A stretch of DNA of 64,000 nucleotides from Polyporus tsugae. Taxonomy: Eukaryota > Basidiomycota > Agaricomycetes > Polyporales > Polyporaceae. The translations under genes and the position numbers were made by a program. Each line of letters starts with the position of its first letter. Within the stretch, counting starts at the first letter, position 1. The notes under the pieces were generated by a model. The model did no database searches and had not been told where the DNA came from. It was given only the letters and a program-made list of their open reading frames with translations. Where the stretch lies: NCBI GenBank assembly GCA_024305745.1, contig JAHRBS010000006.1, positions 808,501 to 872,500 on the forward strand, read 5' to 3'. Below are positions 10,239 through 22,074 of this stretch, one piece after another.

Positions 10239-13200
10239 ATGGCGACAACAACGACCCAGATCCTCTTCAACTCCCCCGCCCTCCACTCCCTCAAGCGCGA
10301 CCAGCTCGTCAAGCTCTGCAAGATCCACTCCATCAAGGCAAACGGCAAGAACGCCGAGCTCATCGAACGCCTCAAGCAGTGCGCCCTCGAGCTGTCCCCC
10401 GAAGCGCAGCATCCGCCCCAAGACCAAGACGACCCGATGGATGCCGACGCACCGGACATCCCAGGTGGGATGTCCATGGACGCCGACGCCGCCCCCACCC
10501 CAATTCCAGTTGATGTTCCTGCCACCAACGACGACTATGACATGCAGGACGTCGTGCTCACGTCGCGCTTCTCGATCCCGCGCCCGAGCGAGCAGTGGGA
10601 GGTCGTCATGGAGGACATCGTCGAGCTCGACGAGACCGTGGGCACCGCGTCGTCCAAGAACACCCTCAAGACGGTCCCGGACGGCGAGTTTGGGACGCAC
10701 ACGTCGAAATGTGAGTGCTCTCGCTTATATGTTGCTCCCGGGGAATTTAGAGACGGGATTGCGTGTTCCCTGCTTGGGCAAGTTGTCGGGGCGTGTCGCG
10801 GATTAACTTGAAGGATAAGGTTGGTTTGCGGGTGCCCTGATTCGTCTCACTGTCCCGACTTGGCTAGATTGGAGGCATGGCTGGATATGGACTGGCTCTC
10901 CTCGTCCCCCTTCATTTGGCGAGCGGATTGAGCGACAGCGCCGGCACCATCTCCCCTCCAAGTTGAATGTTGAACGTTGAAGGTTTGCCTCGCCGATTGA
11001 CTGCATTATCGAACGAAGTGCGCCTAAGCAGAGGGGTCCGTTCCCGAACTGGACTTCGGTGAATCGGGAACCATGAAGAGTAATGTCTCGGCGCATCACC
11101 GCCGGGGCAGAACGACTTCGACTTCGACTACTCGGCGATACCCACTCTAACGGCGGTGTCGGATGTCTGTCATTGAGGTCAGTTTGCAGGCGACCTAATT
11201 ATCGCCATGGACCTTGCACATCGCTGGTGGATGACGAACCAGCGACGTTATTGACGATTCACATTCGCTCTTGCTCATATTTTAAGCTGAGGGTTTGTGT
11301 GGCACCACATGCGTCATGGAATAGCAACCTTTGTGCGGTGTACAAGGGCGGCGTTCCGTGGTGGCCCTTTCCGTCGGATATCGGTCTTTGTGCGCACATC
11401 GCGTCCCTCTGATCGAGCACGCCAATTGGCCGCTTTGTCCCCCTCTCTTAAGGGCGCATACGCATATACTCACCCCCACGCGACAGCGACCGTCTCATCC
11501 TCCATCAGAGCCCTCGCCACCTCCCTCGGCATCAAACGCGTCACATCGAAAGCAAGCCACCAGCTCCCAGACAGTGACAACACCACCGACTCCGACACCA
11601 ACCCCAACGCTCACTTGAAGATGCCGTCGTTCTCCCCTGGGAAGCTCCTCAGCACGCGCGCTCGCGACTCGCTCGCTGAGCACGCGATCCCGTACGCCTA
11701 CATCCCGTTCGCGGACTCGCTCCCCGACACGGACCACTTCAAGTTCTCCACGCCCGACGCGAGCATCCTCGCCCCCGACGACCACGATGACGACCCCACC
11801 AACTCCAACCCGAGCACCGTCCGCCTCGGACCCGCGGCGGTGCGGAGCACGATCCGGCTCGTCTCGCATCCTGCCGTGCCAAAGCGCGCACAGGACGACT
11901 ATGCGTATATGAGCCCGCCACGGCTCCCTGTCGTGCAGACCGACTTTGACATCGTCGCAGGTACGCCCTGCACGGTGCGCACGCTCAGCGTGTGGCCTGC
12001 GTCCCCGCGCTCCGTCGGAGGGGGGTCGCTGTACCCCCAGCTCCCGCTGGACGACGAGGACGGGGACGGGGACGCGATGCCCGGCGGGATGGGCGGGGAG
12101 AACGCAACCGCCACCCCCACGAAGACACCCGCGAAGTCGCTTGCGTCTCCCAGCAAAGGCAGATGGACGGGGAAGAGCACACCGGGCCCGGTCGACGAGC
12201 TCGACATGTTCTCGCCGTCTAAACCTACCGCCACCGTCGCGGCCAAGGTCGAGGCGGCGCCGACACCGGCGCGCGCGGCGCTCCCACGCAGCGCACCTTT
12301 CCTCTTCGGCTCGCCCCTCCCTCGTCGGCCTACCACGTCGACGTCGACCACCACCGCGACGGTCTCTAAACACAAAGGCATCAACAAAGAGACCGAAGAC
12401 GGCGCAGACGCAGGGGCAGATCCGGGTGTGGGCGTGTCGAACGCGGCGTTCGACGGCGTCGCCAAGTCCATCCTCGAGGAGATGCACCGGCGCATCGCCG
12501 CCGCCAACCACGACAAGGATAAGGACGGGGGCCGGCCCGCGATCACGCCCACCGTCACGTCCCTCCCCGCGCAGCCCGTCTTCTCGTTCGCCCCGCCCTC
12601 CGAGGAGCGGTTCGCGAAGGCGCACGCGGCCGAGCTCAGCAAGATGGACTCGATCACGAACCATTACGCCGCGCGGCGCCCCCCGAAACGCAAGTCCGAC
12701 GCGCTGGGCCATGGGCGGAGGCCGTCCGCGGGGCAGAAGAGAAGGAGCAGCGCGGCGGGCGCGAGGGTTATTAGTGCGGGCGCGCGCAGGAGGATGGGTG
12801 TCCCTGGAGGGTTTGGGGCCGACGACAACGATGAGAGCGAAGAGGAAGAAGCGGGAGAGGGAGAGGGAGAAGAGGGCAGGAAGGGGGAGATGGAGAGGGA
12901 GGAGGAGGAGGACGCGGGGGCGCGGCGGTCAAGCAAGCGGATGCGGATCACGGAGGGGTGGGACGTGCATCGCGCGGGGCAGCGTGTGTCGCTCGCGCCC
13001 CCTCTGCCGCCCGCGGAGGAGGAGAAGAAGGCGAAGGAGCGAGATGCGGTGAAGAGGGAGCTGGACGCGGCGAAGGCGCGGCGGAGGAGCAGTCGGGGGA
13101 GGCCGAGTATTGGTGCGCAGCCAGGTAAGTTCCCGATTTTTGTGTACGGTTTGATTTCGCTGGAGCATGCTGAGTGATGCCGTGATGCAGCGAAAACGAA

Positions 13201-14581
13201 GGCGCGGTTTGGCTTCTTTGGCGCTGCGAAGTCGCTCGTGCGGAATGTGTGGAACATGGGCGGGAGTAGCAAGACGAAGGCTGCTGCCCCTGCGAACCTG
13301 CCAATGTCGAGCATCCCTGTCCCTAAGGCCTCGCAAGTGCCTCCGGCGGACAAGAAGGGGGAGAAGGGCAAGGTTGGGGTGGTTCCTGCTGCGCCGAAGG
13401 CTTCCAGTTCCGCTCCAAACACGAGGAAGACTTCTGTGTCACAGCCCAATAAGCTGCTCAAGCCACCCCCTTCTGCCGCGGACGCGAGGAACGCAGGGAC
13501 GATCAACTCGACCAAATCGACGGGCTCCCGTTCGAGGTCTCCTATTCCTTCGTTCAGTCCCCTTGCGCCTTCTGGCACTGTCAGGTCTACCATGACAACA
13601 GCTTCAAGACCTAGTAGCATTGCGGGCACGACACGCTCCCGGGTGAGCAGCACCGGGACTGGAAACGGTACCACGGCTTCTCGTCAGACCAGCAAGACAA
13701 GCGCAGTATCGTCTATGGGCACCAGGACGAATGTCACGTCGGGCACTACGGTTGTCTCGTCCATGGGTACACGGCGGAGCACGTCAAGCACCAACACGCT
13801 CGCTTCCACCAGCTCCAAACCAGAGGCCAAGTCTCCCGAGACGAAGGACCAGCCCTCCCTCCGCAAGCGCCCCTCCTCCCTCCTCGCCCCCACCGCTAGC
13901 TCGCTCGCGAAGACGAACGGAGCCGTCCGGCAATCCACCGCAGGGCGCACGTCCGGCCTCCCACCCGTTGCCGAGGCACCGAAACCGAAGCGTACGAGCG
14001 CCGCCCAAGCCGCGTCCTCCTCCAGGGCGGCCATCCTGTCCCCACGCAGCCCTAGCCAACAACCCCAGAGCCAGAGCCAGAGCCAGAACCCCATCTCCCC
14101 GCGCCCGACGCGGATCTTCAGCCAGCCGCTCACCAACTTTGGGTCCTCGCCGCCGCGCTCTGGCTCGGAATCGCCTGCGTCTCCCACGTACGGTCACCCG
14201 TCGCTCACCGCCGCGGCCGCGACGATCATGAGCTCGAGCTCGCCATCGAAGATCCCCCGCCCCGCGGTGCTCCCGCCCAAACCGAAGCAGCTCGTCGCGC
14301 GCAAGCCGCGCATCTCGCGCTCGAAGGTCATCGCGAAGCTCGGCGCACAGCGCGCTGCCGCCGCGCAGGGCTCGTCCCTCGGCTCGCCGTCTGGCGGTGC
14401 AGGGACGCGCACGCGCTCGAGTATGGGCGCGCGGCGGTCGTTTGGGGGCGTGAAGGCGGGGCGGGCGAGTGCGGGCGCGGAGGTCATGCGCAGCGCGGTG
14501 AAGAAGCGGGCGCGGCAGAGCGAGTACATTCGCCGGAAGAGCAGGGCGAACGAGAACGAGTCTGTGGCGGGGAATGACTGA
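10239..14581 (+). CDS. SAP-domain, largely disordered nuclear protein
   Basis: A protein of about 1166 residues with an N-terminal SAP motif (residues ~11-45, HSLKRDQLVKLCKIHSIKANG), a helix-turn-helix fold that commonly binds DNA or RNA in nuclear proteins. Three exons fit in frame: 10239-10710, 11487-13124 and 13191-14581. After splicing, the SAP part joins TVSSSIRALATSLGIKR. The rest is mostly low complexity: Pro/Ser/Thr-rich, acidic runs (EEEEAGEGEGEE), basic patches (PPKRKSD, SSKRMRI) that may be nuclear signals, a Lys/Arg/Glu helix near residues 680-705, and a conserved-looking FGFFGAAKSLVRNVWNMG just after the second intron. The C-terminus is Ser/Arg-rich and basic. The first intron (776 nt) is unusually long. 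I cannot name an orthologue; the SAP call is good, the role is unknown. Confidence 0.7.
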
Positions 14582-16908
14582 GGTTTCTAGAGGAGCTGTG
14601 GAGGGGCTGAACTCAGCCCACAGATGCGCCATCTCAGTTTCTGGTGTTTATTGACGAGATTGTATCATTGCGGCTTGAAGTGGCGTCGAGGTCGTTTGGA
14701 CGCTCTTGTTGATTTGTATTATGTTCCACCGCTTTCGAACGTATTTTGCTGTCTCGTTTCTATTGCCTATGTCCCTCTCAATCTAGTCGTACTCTATGAC
14801 CTTGTGAATGGTGACGAATATACGCTGGTCGTGCGGTTTTTTTTTTGACATCCTGGTCATTGAAAAGAATGCTGTCTCAGCAAGGGTCGGTGGCCAGCGG
14901 GTCTCACCTATTTTCACATACTACGACAGTGCCTCGTCCTCTAGCTAGAGTCCTATCAATAACCACGGGAGCAGGGGTGCAAGGCTGCGACAGTCTGCCT
15001 TGTACATGTGTATGATTGACGCTGCGGCCAAGGACAACGAGGCAGGACTCGAGACGGCGGATGCAGACTGAGTGTTCTTCTCGCCCCACATCGATGATGT
15101 TCTGCCATGATCTTCCATGAACAACCGGCCGCGAACTAGTGCAGCGGATCCAGGTATGTATAGAAACATAAATTACGCCACGTCGGGCGGTGAGCCTGAG
15201 GGACGCCGTCTCCCAAAGTTCTGTCGGAGTCTCCGTATGAAGTCCTGGGGGCATTTGTCAAGACGCGTCGTCACGAGTGGGGTTCCGAGCTTACTGCGAT
15301 AGCCTGGACAAATTTTATCCGTTTTCGCCGTTCAGGCAATGGGCCGTACGAAGTATACACGGAAGGCTGGCCGATCAGGTCCTCCTGCAGCAGGTCTTCT
15401 TCGGTCGTCATAGGCTTCCCGTGCAATAAGTCGTCAGGCACTCGCTCGCTCGCGGAGAATGGGCGCGCGGAAAGCACTTACCGGAAGCATAGTCATGTAT
15501 TCTCGGCCATTGCGGATCTCAAGGTACGACTGTCGATATGGATACGAAGAAGGCGCGATCGACGACGCCGTCGTGCTCGTGCTGTGTCGTCGCGCGAGAG
15601 GGGTGGTCGAGTCGGTAGACGTACGACCTCCGTACCGCATCTTGGAATCCAGCGGGACGGAGTGGACGCTATATGCAGTCATACTCAGCGAACCGAAGGT
15701 ATGTATAAATACGAAGGGCAGCGCAACACGAACCTCAGAGACCCTTATTTCCATGGGCGGGACGAGAAGCCCAGATGGACAGACCGCGAGGGACTGCAAC
15801 ACTGCACAAGAACGCGAGCAGCGAAGGAGGGTACAGGACGTGGCGGACTGGTGTGTGTGGCAATCTCCTGCTTATAGCGTCTGGCCCCGTGCGTCACAGT
15901 GCAACAGGGTCATGAACGCCTCATTTATGATGATTGCACTTACGGCACTTCCCATGCATCCGCGTTCGTAGCTTCCCCATCGCGATACGCCCTGTGTTCG
16001 CACTATGGTGACAGGAGAATCCGCCCCCCCCCAGGTCCGGGCGCATTTACCGCTGGGCGCGTCCCGTTCCCACTGGGCCACTGAAATCTCTGTAGGCCTC
16101 GCACGATCGTCACTCGCACTCGCACGCGAGAGGGAGGCAAAGGCACAGCCGGCATCTGGGATTTCGGCAGCCTTCAACCTGCTTTGGCAAGGGCATAGGC
16201 AGTGCTTGCGCGGGCGCAGAAGCTCGTCCTGATCCTCGCAGCGTCAATCAAGCAGAACGAACGCGCTGCACAGTCATAGTGCTCGTGCCCGAGCGGAACA
16301 TCAGAGGAACATGACTTCCCGGAGCTGTGCCCTTGGAGGGCTTCCCGATGCTGGAGTAGAATGACTCAAGGTGGATCAGATTCGCCTGCACGCTCGCTGG
16401 GCGCGAGTGAATAATAGCAGCACGCCACCACCACGGGCACGACTCGCCTTTCTCAGGACGCGGGCGCCCGCCAGAAGTCGCGACTGTAGTCAAGGTGGAC
16501 GATTATCATCACACGCGGTGGACGATTAAGCTCTGGGTTCTGCGACTCGGCCGTAGAGTGGTCGGGCGGACGCATATATCTATCGCGGTATGGTATGGAA
16601 GCATGCAGACTCGCGGGGACGTTGTACTGGAATACAAAGACACTCACACTGAGATGCGGTTGCGGTTTGTGGTTTTCGGCTCAACAGCTTCGGGTGCTGA
16701 GTACTGAGTTGTAGATGACTGAACCCAATCCAGTATAAGTCGCCGCACGACGGCTGACGACGCCAAGCACGGTAAACTAACTGTGACATTCGGAACTGCG
16801 GATGGCACGATCAGCAGAGAGGCTCGATGCATGCGCAGGAAGGACCTTACGAACTACCCCGGCCAACCTACACTCACAGTCTGCCACTGCCCGACATCAA
16901 CGTCTCCA
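14582..16908. other. 2.3-kb stretch without a recognisable gene
   Basis: Only short frames on both strands. AT-rich TATA-like spots occur near 15154 and 15700. No frames join into a known family and no clear repeat or transposon ends are visible. An unrecognised lineage-specific gene or non-coding transcript cannot be excluded. Confidence 0.4.
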
Positions 16909-19010
16909 TCAATCAGATGATACTTCCACCACTTCATTATCGAAGGCCTTGCCCCCTGGTCTCCGGTCATTCATCATTGGCAGTGGCTGTGAAAGCGGTG
17001 GCATATCGGGAAAAGGCCGCAGACTTGGTTTGCCCAACGCTGCCCGTGCGATCTCCAGCGGCCGGCGACTGTCTCTAGCCACGGTTCCCGACGGCGGACA
17101 AGAGGATCCCCTATCAGGGACGGCACCCGCAGTAACCCCTGGCGCGGAAAGAAGAGGATCGACAGCTCGCGTTCCTGCCATGTCGGCCGAGCGTGGTTTC
17201 CTTGACGTCTTGTGCGCCGGGTCTCTGGATACTGCTCCGTGACACATTTTCCCGCGACTGAATGAGCAGATCCTAGAGGTGAGAACTCGAAGGACATCGC
17301 TGACGTGAAACCAAACCTTGGCCTCTCGGCGCCGACTGCTGTCTGGGCTTGCGGCCTCCCATAGCTCGCAGGGGCGTGAGAGGATGTGGGTGGACCACGA
17401 TGATCTTCGCTATCGCGAAGCCGGTTCGGACGCGGGTATACCGGTGTAGCCTTGGAAGGCACGCTTCCCTGTCTTGACGGAGCGGGCATTGAGGGTAGGA
17501 ACGAGTGCCACTGTGGGCGTCCATCGTTGGAATCTTGTTCATCAGAGCTGCCGCTGCTGATGTTGTCGAGATCGAAGTGTTCGCGCTCGTCGCTGGATGA
17601 ACAAGGCGCCAATGCCAATGTCGAGAATTGCGCAGTTTTGGAGGCAGATGGAGCGACGCCGCGTGCCTTGGATTGCTTTATGGTCCGACGCGATGTGATA
17701 GATCTCGCGGACTTGGGGAAAGGGGCCGCTTCGTCTTCGTCTCCGCGGTGGTCGCCGAAAAGCTGTCCTCTGGGGTCTTCCTCTCCGCCTTCAAGTTCGT
17801 CAGCGTCGTCTTGCTCGGCTTCCGGGGTCACTCCCTCCTCGCGACGCCGATAGCACCCTCGAACCACGTCGCCCCAGAGGATGTAGGCATTGCACGAGGC
17901 ACAACAGCCTCCGCGCGGGATGAAGTCTGAGTTTGATGAAGAGGACGCCCCGTTGGCGAGGAAATGGCGAGACAGACAAGTAAGATGCGACACAGCCGTG
18001 CATGAGGTTGTCGGACAGAGCGCAGTGGCTAACGGATCCTGAATTGTTTACGTCAGGGTGGGTCAAAGGCGCAGGACGTGAAGATGATCAACTGACACCA
18101 TCATGCTGGACAGTATCATGACAGATGGAACATCGAAGGTCGCGATCGGGGACGAAGATCAAAGACCCCTTGCGAAGGTGTTCGGTGGTGAAGTGGGCTA
18201 GTGTAAGGCGGAGATTTAGGGTCATATGTGTGAGTAGTGATGGGCATATTTGAGACGCACCATCCGACACGTCTATTGGTCCAGTACGCCCAGAGCCTGG
18301 ATTCCCGGACTTTCCATCCACACCCTCGAGTTCCGTAACGACCTTGACTCCGGCAGGGAGAGTGGGCATTTCTGTCGCCTTGCCCGCGTTGACCCAGGCT
18401 TTCTCAGCTTCTTCCGTAAAAAGCTTGACGCTCAGCGGCCAGGTGTTGTACGGATGCGAAGACACCATGCTCCTCGCGACTCTGGGCCTAGCATTAGAGC
18501 ATGAAACGCGGAGTAGCAACAGAACGCAGCTCACTTGACGTTGGTGGTTAAGTATCTGAATTTGCCACTATGGGTGAACACTGCCTGGCCATCGTTGTCT
18601 CGGAGATGACGAGAGATGTGTGGGTGCTGCCACGCCCATTCAAACTGTAGCGCCGCTAGTTTCGAGGGGAACCCATGGACAATCATTTGCATGACCCACG
18701 GTCGGTTATGCTTGGTCTTCCAGGCCCCCTGGGATATGATACCGTTGTGCTGGCTAAATCTTACATTAATGCTCCACGTATGGGGATGATTTTGCTTAAG
18801 TAGAAGTTTACCGTATACGTCTCGGTGGACTAGGGGTACTTCCTATGTAAGTCCTTCCGACAGATAGAAAGTCAATGACGTGCGCTCGTTCATTTCATAT
18901 AAAGGGACTTACGCAGTTGCTTTTGGTGTCCTGACGCTCCTTAGCAGGTAGCAGGCATAGAACGCTGGAAATCTATGGTCGACCAGGGAAGACTTGGTCG
19001 CGCGAGGCAT
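16909..19010 (-). CDS. slx1: Structure-specific endonuclease subunit SLX1
   Basis: Catalytic subunit of the SLX1-SLX4 nuclease, which cuts branched DNA and Holliday junctions in the nucleus. Seven exons fit: 18913-19010, 18812-18853, 18535-18753, 18261-18487, 18097-18197, 17317-18038 and 16909-17272 (~590 residues). The GIY-YIG domain is clear: FYACYLLRS from residue 17, TYIGST (34-39), PPRRIRQHNG (42-51), then GAWKTK and the FEWAWQHP glutamate segment. The zinc-binding C-terminal domain follows as CSICHDTV, LCPTTSC, SHLTCLSRHF, CCASC and WGDVVRGCYRR. Beyond this lies a long acidic, serine-rich tail. The 44-nt final intron (17273-17316) is inferred because it gives a C-terminus ending EVVEVSSD; without it the frame runs to 16974. 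Core identification is very secure; the tail is less so. Confidence 0.92.
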
Positions 19011-19676
19011 GATGTATGGTGGGTTTTACCCTAACGTTTTCACCAAACTCTCAGCGAGCGAAACTCATGCGAGAATATTGATTATGATAATAAAAGTGAA
19101 CTTTAGGTGTACTGACAAGCTAGGGACCGTTCAAAGTGACAAGTTGGTCTGGGGCGGATGGCGGTTCGGAATTAAGTTCATTTTGATATTAGCGCCCACG
19201 ACCGCATCATGCAGACGCCCGTGCCTCTGCCACTGCGACTTCACTCATTCCTTCTTGCAACTTGATATACGGCTTTTGCTACATCTGTTTTCCATCTAAT
19301 ATCTCTTTAACTCAGTACACTGTGGCACTCAGTCTCTGTTACTCGGAGTTCATCATGTCGAGCGTGCGTAGCTTGCCCACAGCCAATTCTTTTTTTACAA
19401 GTAACAAGTAACAACAACTGTCTCGGTAGTACAGACCTTCTCTTCCAAGTTTCAGTTTCCAAACCATAAACTGCATTCGCCAGAAAAAATCTCAGCCTGA
19501 GATCCCGCCCCACAAGTCCAGTGGAACAGGGACACTCACAATAACGACACACAATCTGAGCACCCCGCGCTCAAACACCGGATGTCGAATCGGACTCATC
19601 AATGCTCATGCTCCGACAGGGCCGCACGCCTTGCGCTCCCCCTCCCGGATCTGCCCGATCTCTGGCAAGACGGTCT
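19011..19676. other. Intergenic between SLX1 and the F-box/LRR gene
   Basis: No coding signal seen. This should contain the SLX1 promoter at the left end and the 3' end of the next minus-strand gene at its right end (pyrimidine-rich, AT-richer near 19250-19320). Confidence 0.4.
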
Positions 19677-21526
19677 CTACCGCCCAGTGCCAAGCCGCCT
19701 CGCAGGCTCGCACTCCGCCTCGGCGATGATCTCCCGAACCTCCTCCGACCAGTCCAAGGGAGGGCCCCCGTCGAGGAACTCGGGGTCCAGCAACTCCATG
19801 GGTCTCCATTGGCCATGCACCGTCTTCAGCTTCGTGAAGAAGCACGACAGGAAGCCCGCGACCGCCGCAGGGTCCCTGATCGGTGACCGGCCCAGTCTGA
19901 GCTCCTCCAAGGGACTCTCCGAGTCGCCCAGGGGCTTCCGCTGGAAGTGCTTTGGGGTGACGATTCTCGGGTTGTGAAGCATGGAAAGGCTGCGCAGAAG
20001 ACGGAACTGGTCAGCGAACGATGAGCGGACATGACATCGCAAGACGGAGAACGCGCACTCTACATTGACGGCTGGGCCGTGCAAGAGCAGTGAGCCGCAC
20101 GGTCCATTGAGGTCGATGGGTGCCTCCATGGGGACCGCGGCGTCGATCGTCAAGCCAAGCCTCTTGAGCCGAGGGCACCCGCGCGCGAGCGGGATGAGAC
20201 CGTCTAGGGTGACCTTGGAGGTTTTTACTTCGTGGGCGGGACTCAGTCCAAGCGCTAGCACGGTCAAGTTCGGCCAGGCGGCGGCGACCCTCTCGAGGGT
20301 GACGTTGTTGATGTCGAACTCGCATCTGACGTTGAGGTTGAAACACGTGAGTTGCCTCAGTGCAAAGAACGGGCGTAGATGGTCCTCGGTCAGCAGATGG
20401 GGCCCGGGGGACTCGGGGTGGACCCAGCAGTCCAGGGAGATGATTTCGATGGTGTGCGCGCCCTCGCGGTTCATGACGGACGTCAAGAAGTTGGTGATGT
20501 CCTGGAATGGAACCGAAGTGTTCACATCAAGATCGATGTTCTTGAGGTACGTACATGTGGGTTGGACGTGCTCTACGAAAAGAGAGAGGAGGGATAGATC
20601 GCGCGAGTGGCCCAGATGAAGCCCTTGGAGTCTCGGGAAATACATCTTGCCAGGCTCACGAAGGAATGCGAGGTTAGGCGTAGTGATGGCGTCGTCAAGC
20701 TTTATTCCGAGGATCATTAAGGAGGGCAGCTCTGCGAGGTGACGGAGAGCATGCAGATTGATAGCCATCTCGCTAACATGAAAAGCACAAAGGCGCTCGG
20801 AAGTGTTGACCGCGACGCTCAAAAGGATGGGGGCGTGGGCGGATGCCAATGATGCTTGACAATTGACATTCAGAACTAGCGTGTAAAGGTTTGGGGCGAT
20901 GACGTGAAGCCTGGTTAGCATCCAATTTCGTGGCCTTCGTCCACTCCGGGAACAATATGGTTCACATAAGGACACTGAGTGAAGACTTCTTGGACGTTGG
21001 GGCCGAAGAGGACAGGAAATGAGCGATAGAAATTTGTGTAATATGGAAAGGCTGGGGAAGACCGGAGAACACGAAGGTTTGGGAGGACTCGTCTATATGA
21101 ATGAGATTAGAAAGTGTCCAAGATGTTGGGCGAGAAGATAAGGGACCGTGTACGAGGGGGAAATTGCGTGCAGTCGGCTGGCAGAATGATGCGTTCAACG
21201 CGCGGAGCAATGCCTTGGAGAGAAGGTAAGTCTAAAACGTGAGAGAACAACGGGCTGGTTGCGCGTACCAGATGTAACGGACCCGCTCCTGGATCCTCAT
21301 CGTCTCCGAGATCCAATGGCTCAGAGCTCCAGATGTCTTGCGGCAGCGTGTAGACAAGAATACCGAAAGAGGGAATTGTCTCCCAAGGCGCATCTGCGGC
21401 ATATTCATGTAGAACGCGAGAGGTTCTTGCAAGTGAGAGGACGGCATGTTGGAGCCCGACATAATCATCATCGGACTCGCCCTCGTCGCGGTTGACAGTG
21501 GTAGGCGCCTTTGTGGCTATGAGCAT
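19677..21526 (-). CDS. F-box/LRR-like protein, 5' end uncertain
   Basis: Resembles the large basidiomycete F-box family with an LRR-like C-terminal half. Exons 21147-21526, 20976-21092 and 19677-20910 join with two short introns (54 and 65 nt, both with CTAAT/CTAAC-type branch sites). Recognisable parts are AVLSLARTSRVLHEYAADAPWETI, then RVLPNLRVLRSS, FGPNVQEVFTQLHVIAPNLYTL across the second junction, and repeats such as FPRLQGLHLGHSRDLS and CPRLKRLGLTIDAAV. The frame is also open upstream of 21526 but has no ATG. A canonical F-box start (LPAEALRK) lies just upstream in a different frame, separated from ICDML by a run of five T/A bases at 21535-21539. One base fewer would restore it. The gene may therefore be mis-sequenced, frameshifted, or use an upstream exon I could not place. 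Confidence 0.6.
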
Positions 21527-21613
21527 ATCGCATATTTTTGCGGAGTGCTTCCGCGGGTAACGCCTGCACAGAAGGAACGGTTCCAATATTTGTACTGCAT
21601 GGGTTGGGGCCAA

Positions 21614-22074
21614 AGGGTTGGGACAGGCTTGAAAGACGGGTCGAAAGAAGGGTTCGACGAGACTGAGAGGAGGAGTCTGACCCCGTCTAAATGATTTGCA
21701 CCATGACTACGCCAGCATCATTTAAGTTATGCTGATCTTAAGATTCGAAAAGTACTAGCCAGAAGAGGTCCTCCGGGCGTGACACCACTGTATACTTACT
21801 TATCCTGAACCAATCCTGAACGAAGACGCAACATCATTGCCTTAAAATAACGTATCATACAAGTGGTGGCATATCCTTACCCGGATTCATTGTGTTCTTA
21901 GCGAAGGGACGGAATACAGCAACGTAGATTTCCGAATACTGTGGTTGCAATATCACCGAAGTACAAAGCTTCATGCGAGAAGAAAGCGTGCATATCAAAG
22001 GACTGCAGTGTGACCAAGCACCAAGCAACGTAGGATGCTACACACATGATACTATGCGACTAATCGCCTACAGC
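21614..22074. other. Intergenic, no gene seen
   Basis: AT-richer than its neighbours, no open frame of note. It contains the 3' flank of TOF1 and the upstream region of the F-box/LRR gene. Confidence 0.4.

Noticed and set aside
11495..12712. Long open frame on the minus strand opposite the SAP gene, and several others in 11.9-14.6 kb
   Set aside because: GC-rich antisense shadows of the SAP gene: compositionally biased (Arg/Gly/Ala) with no family signature.
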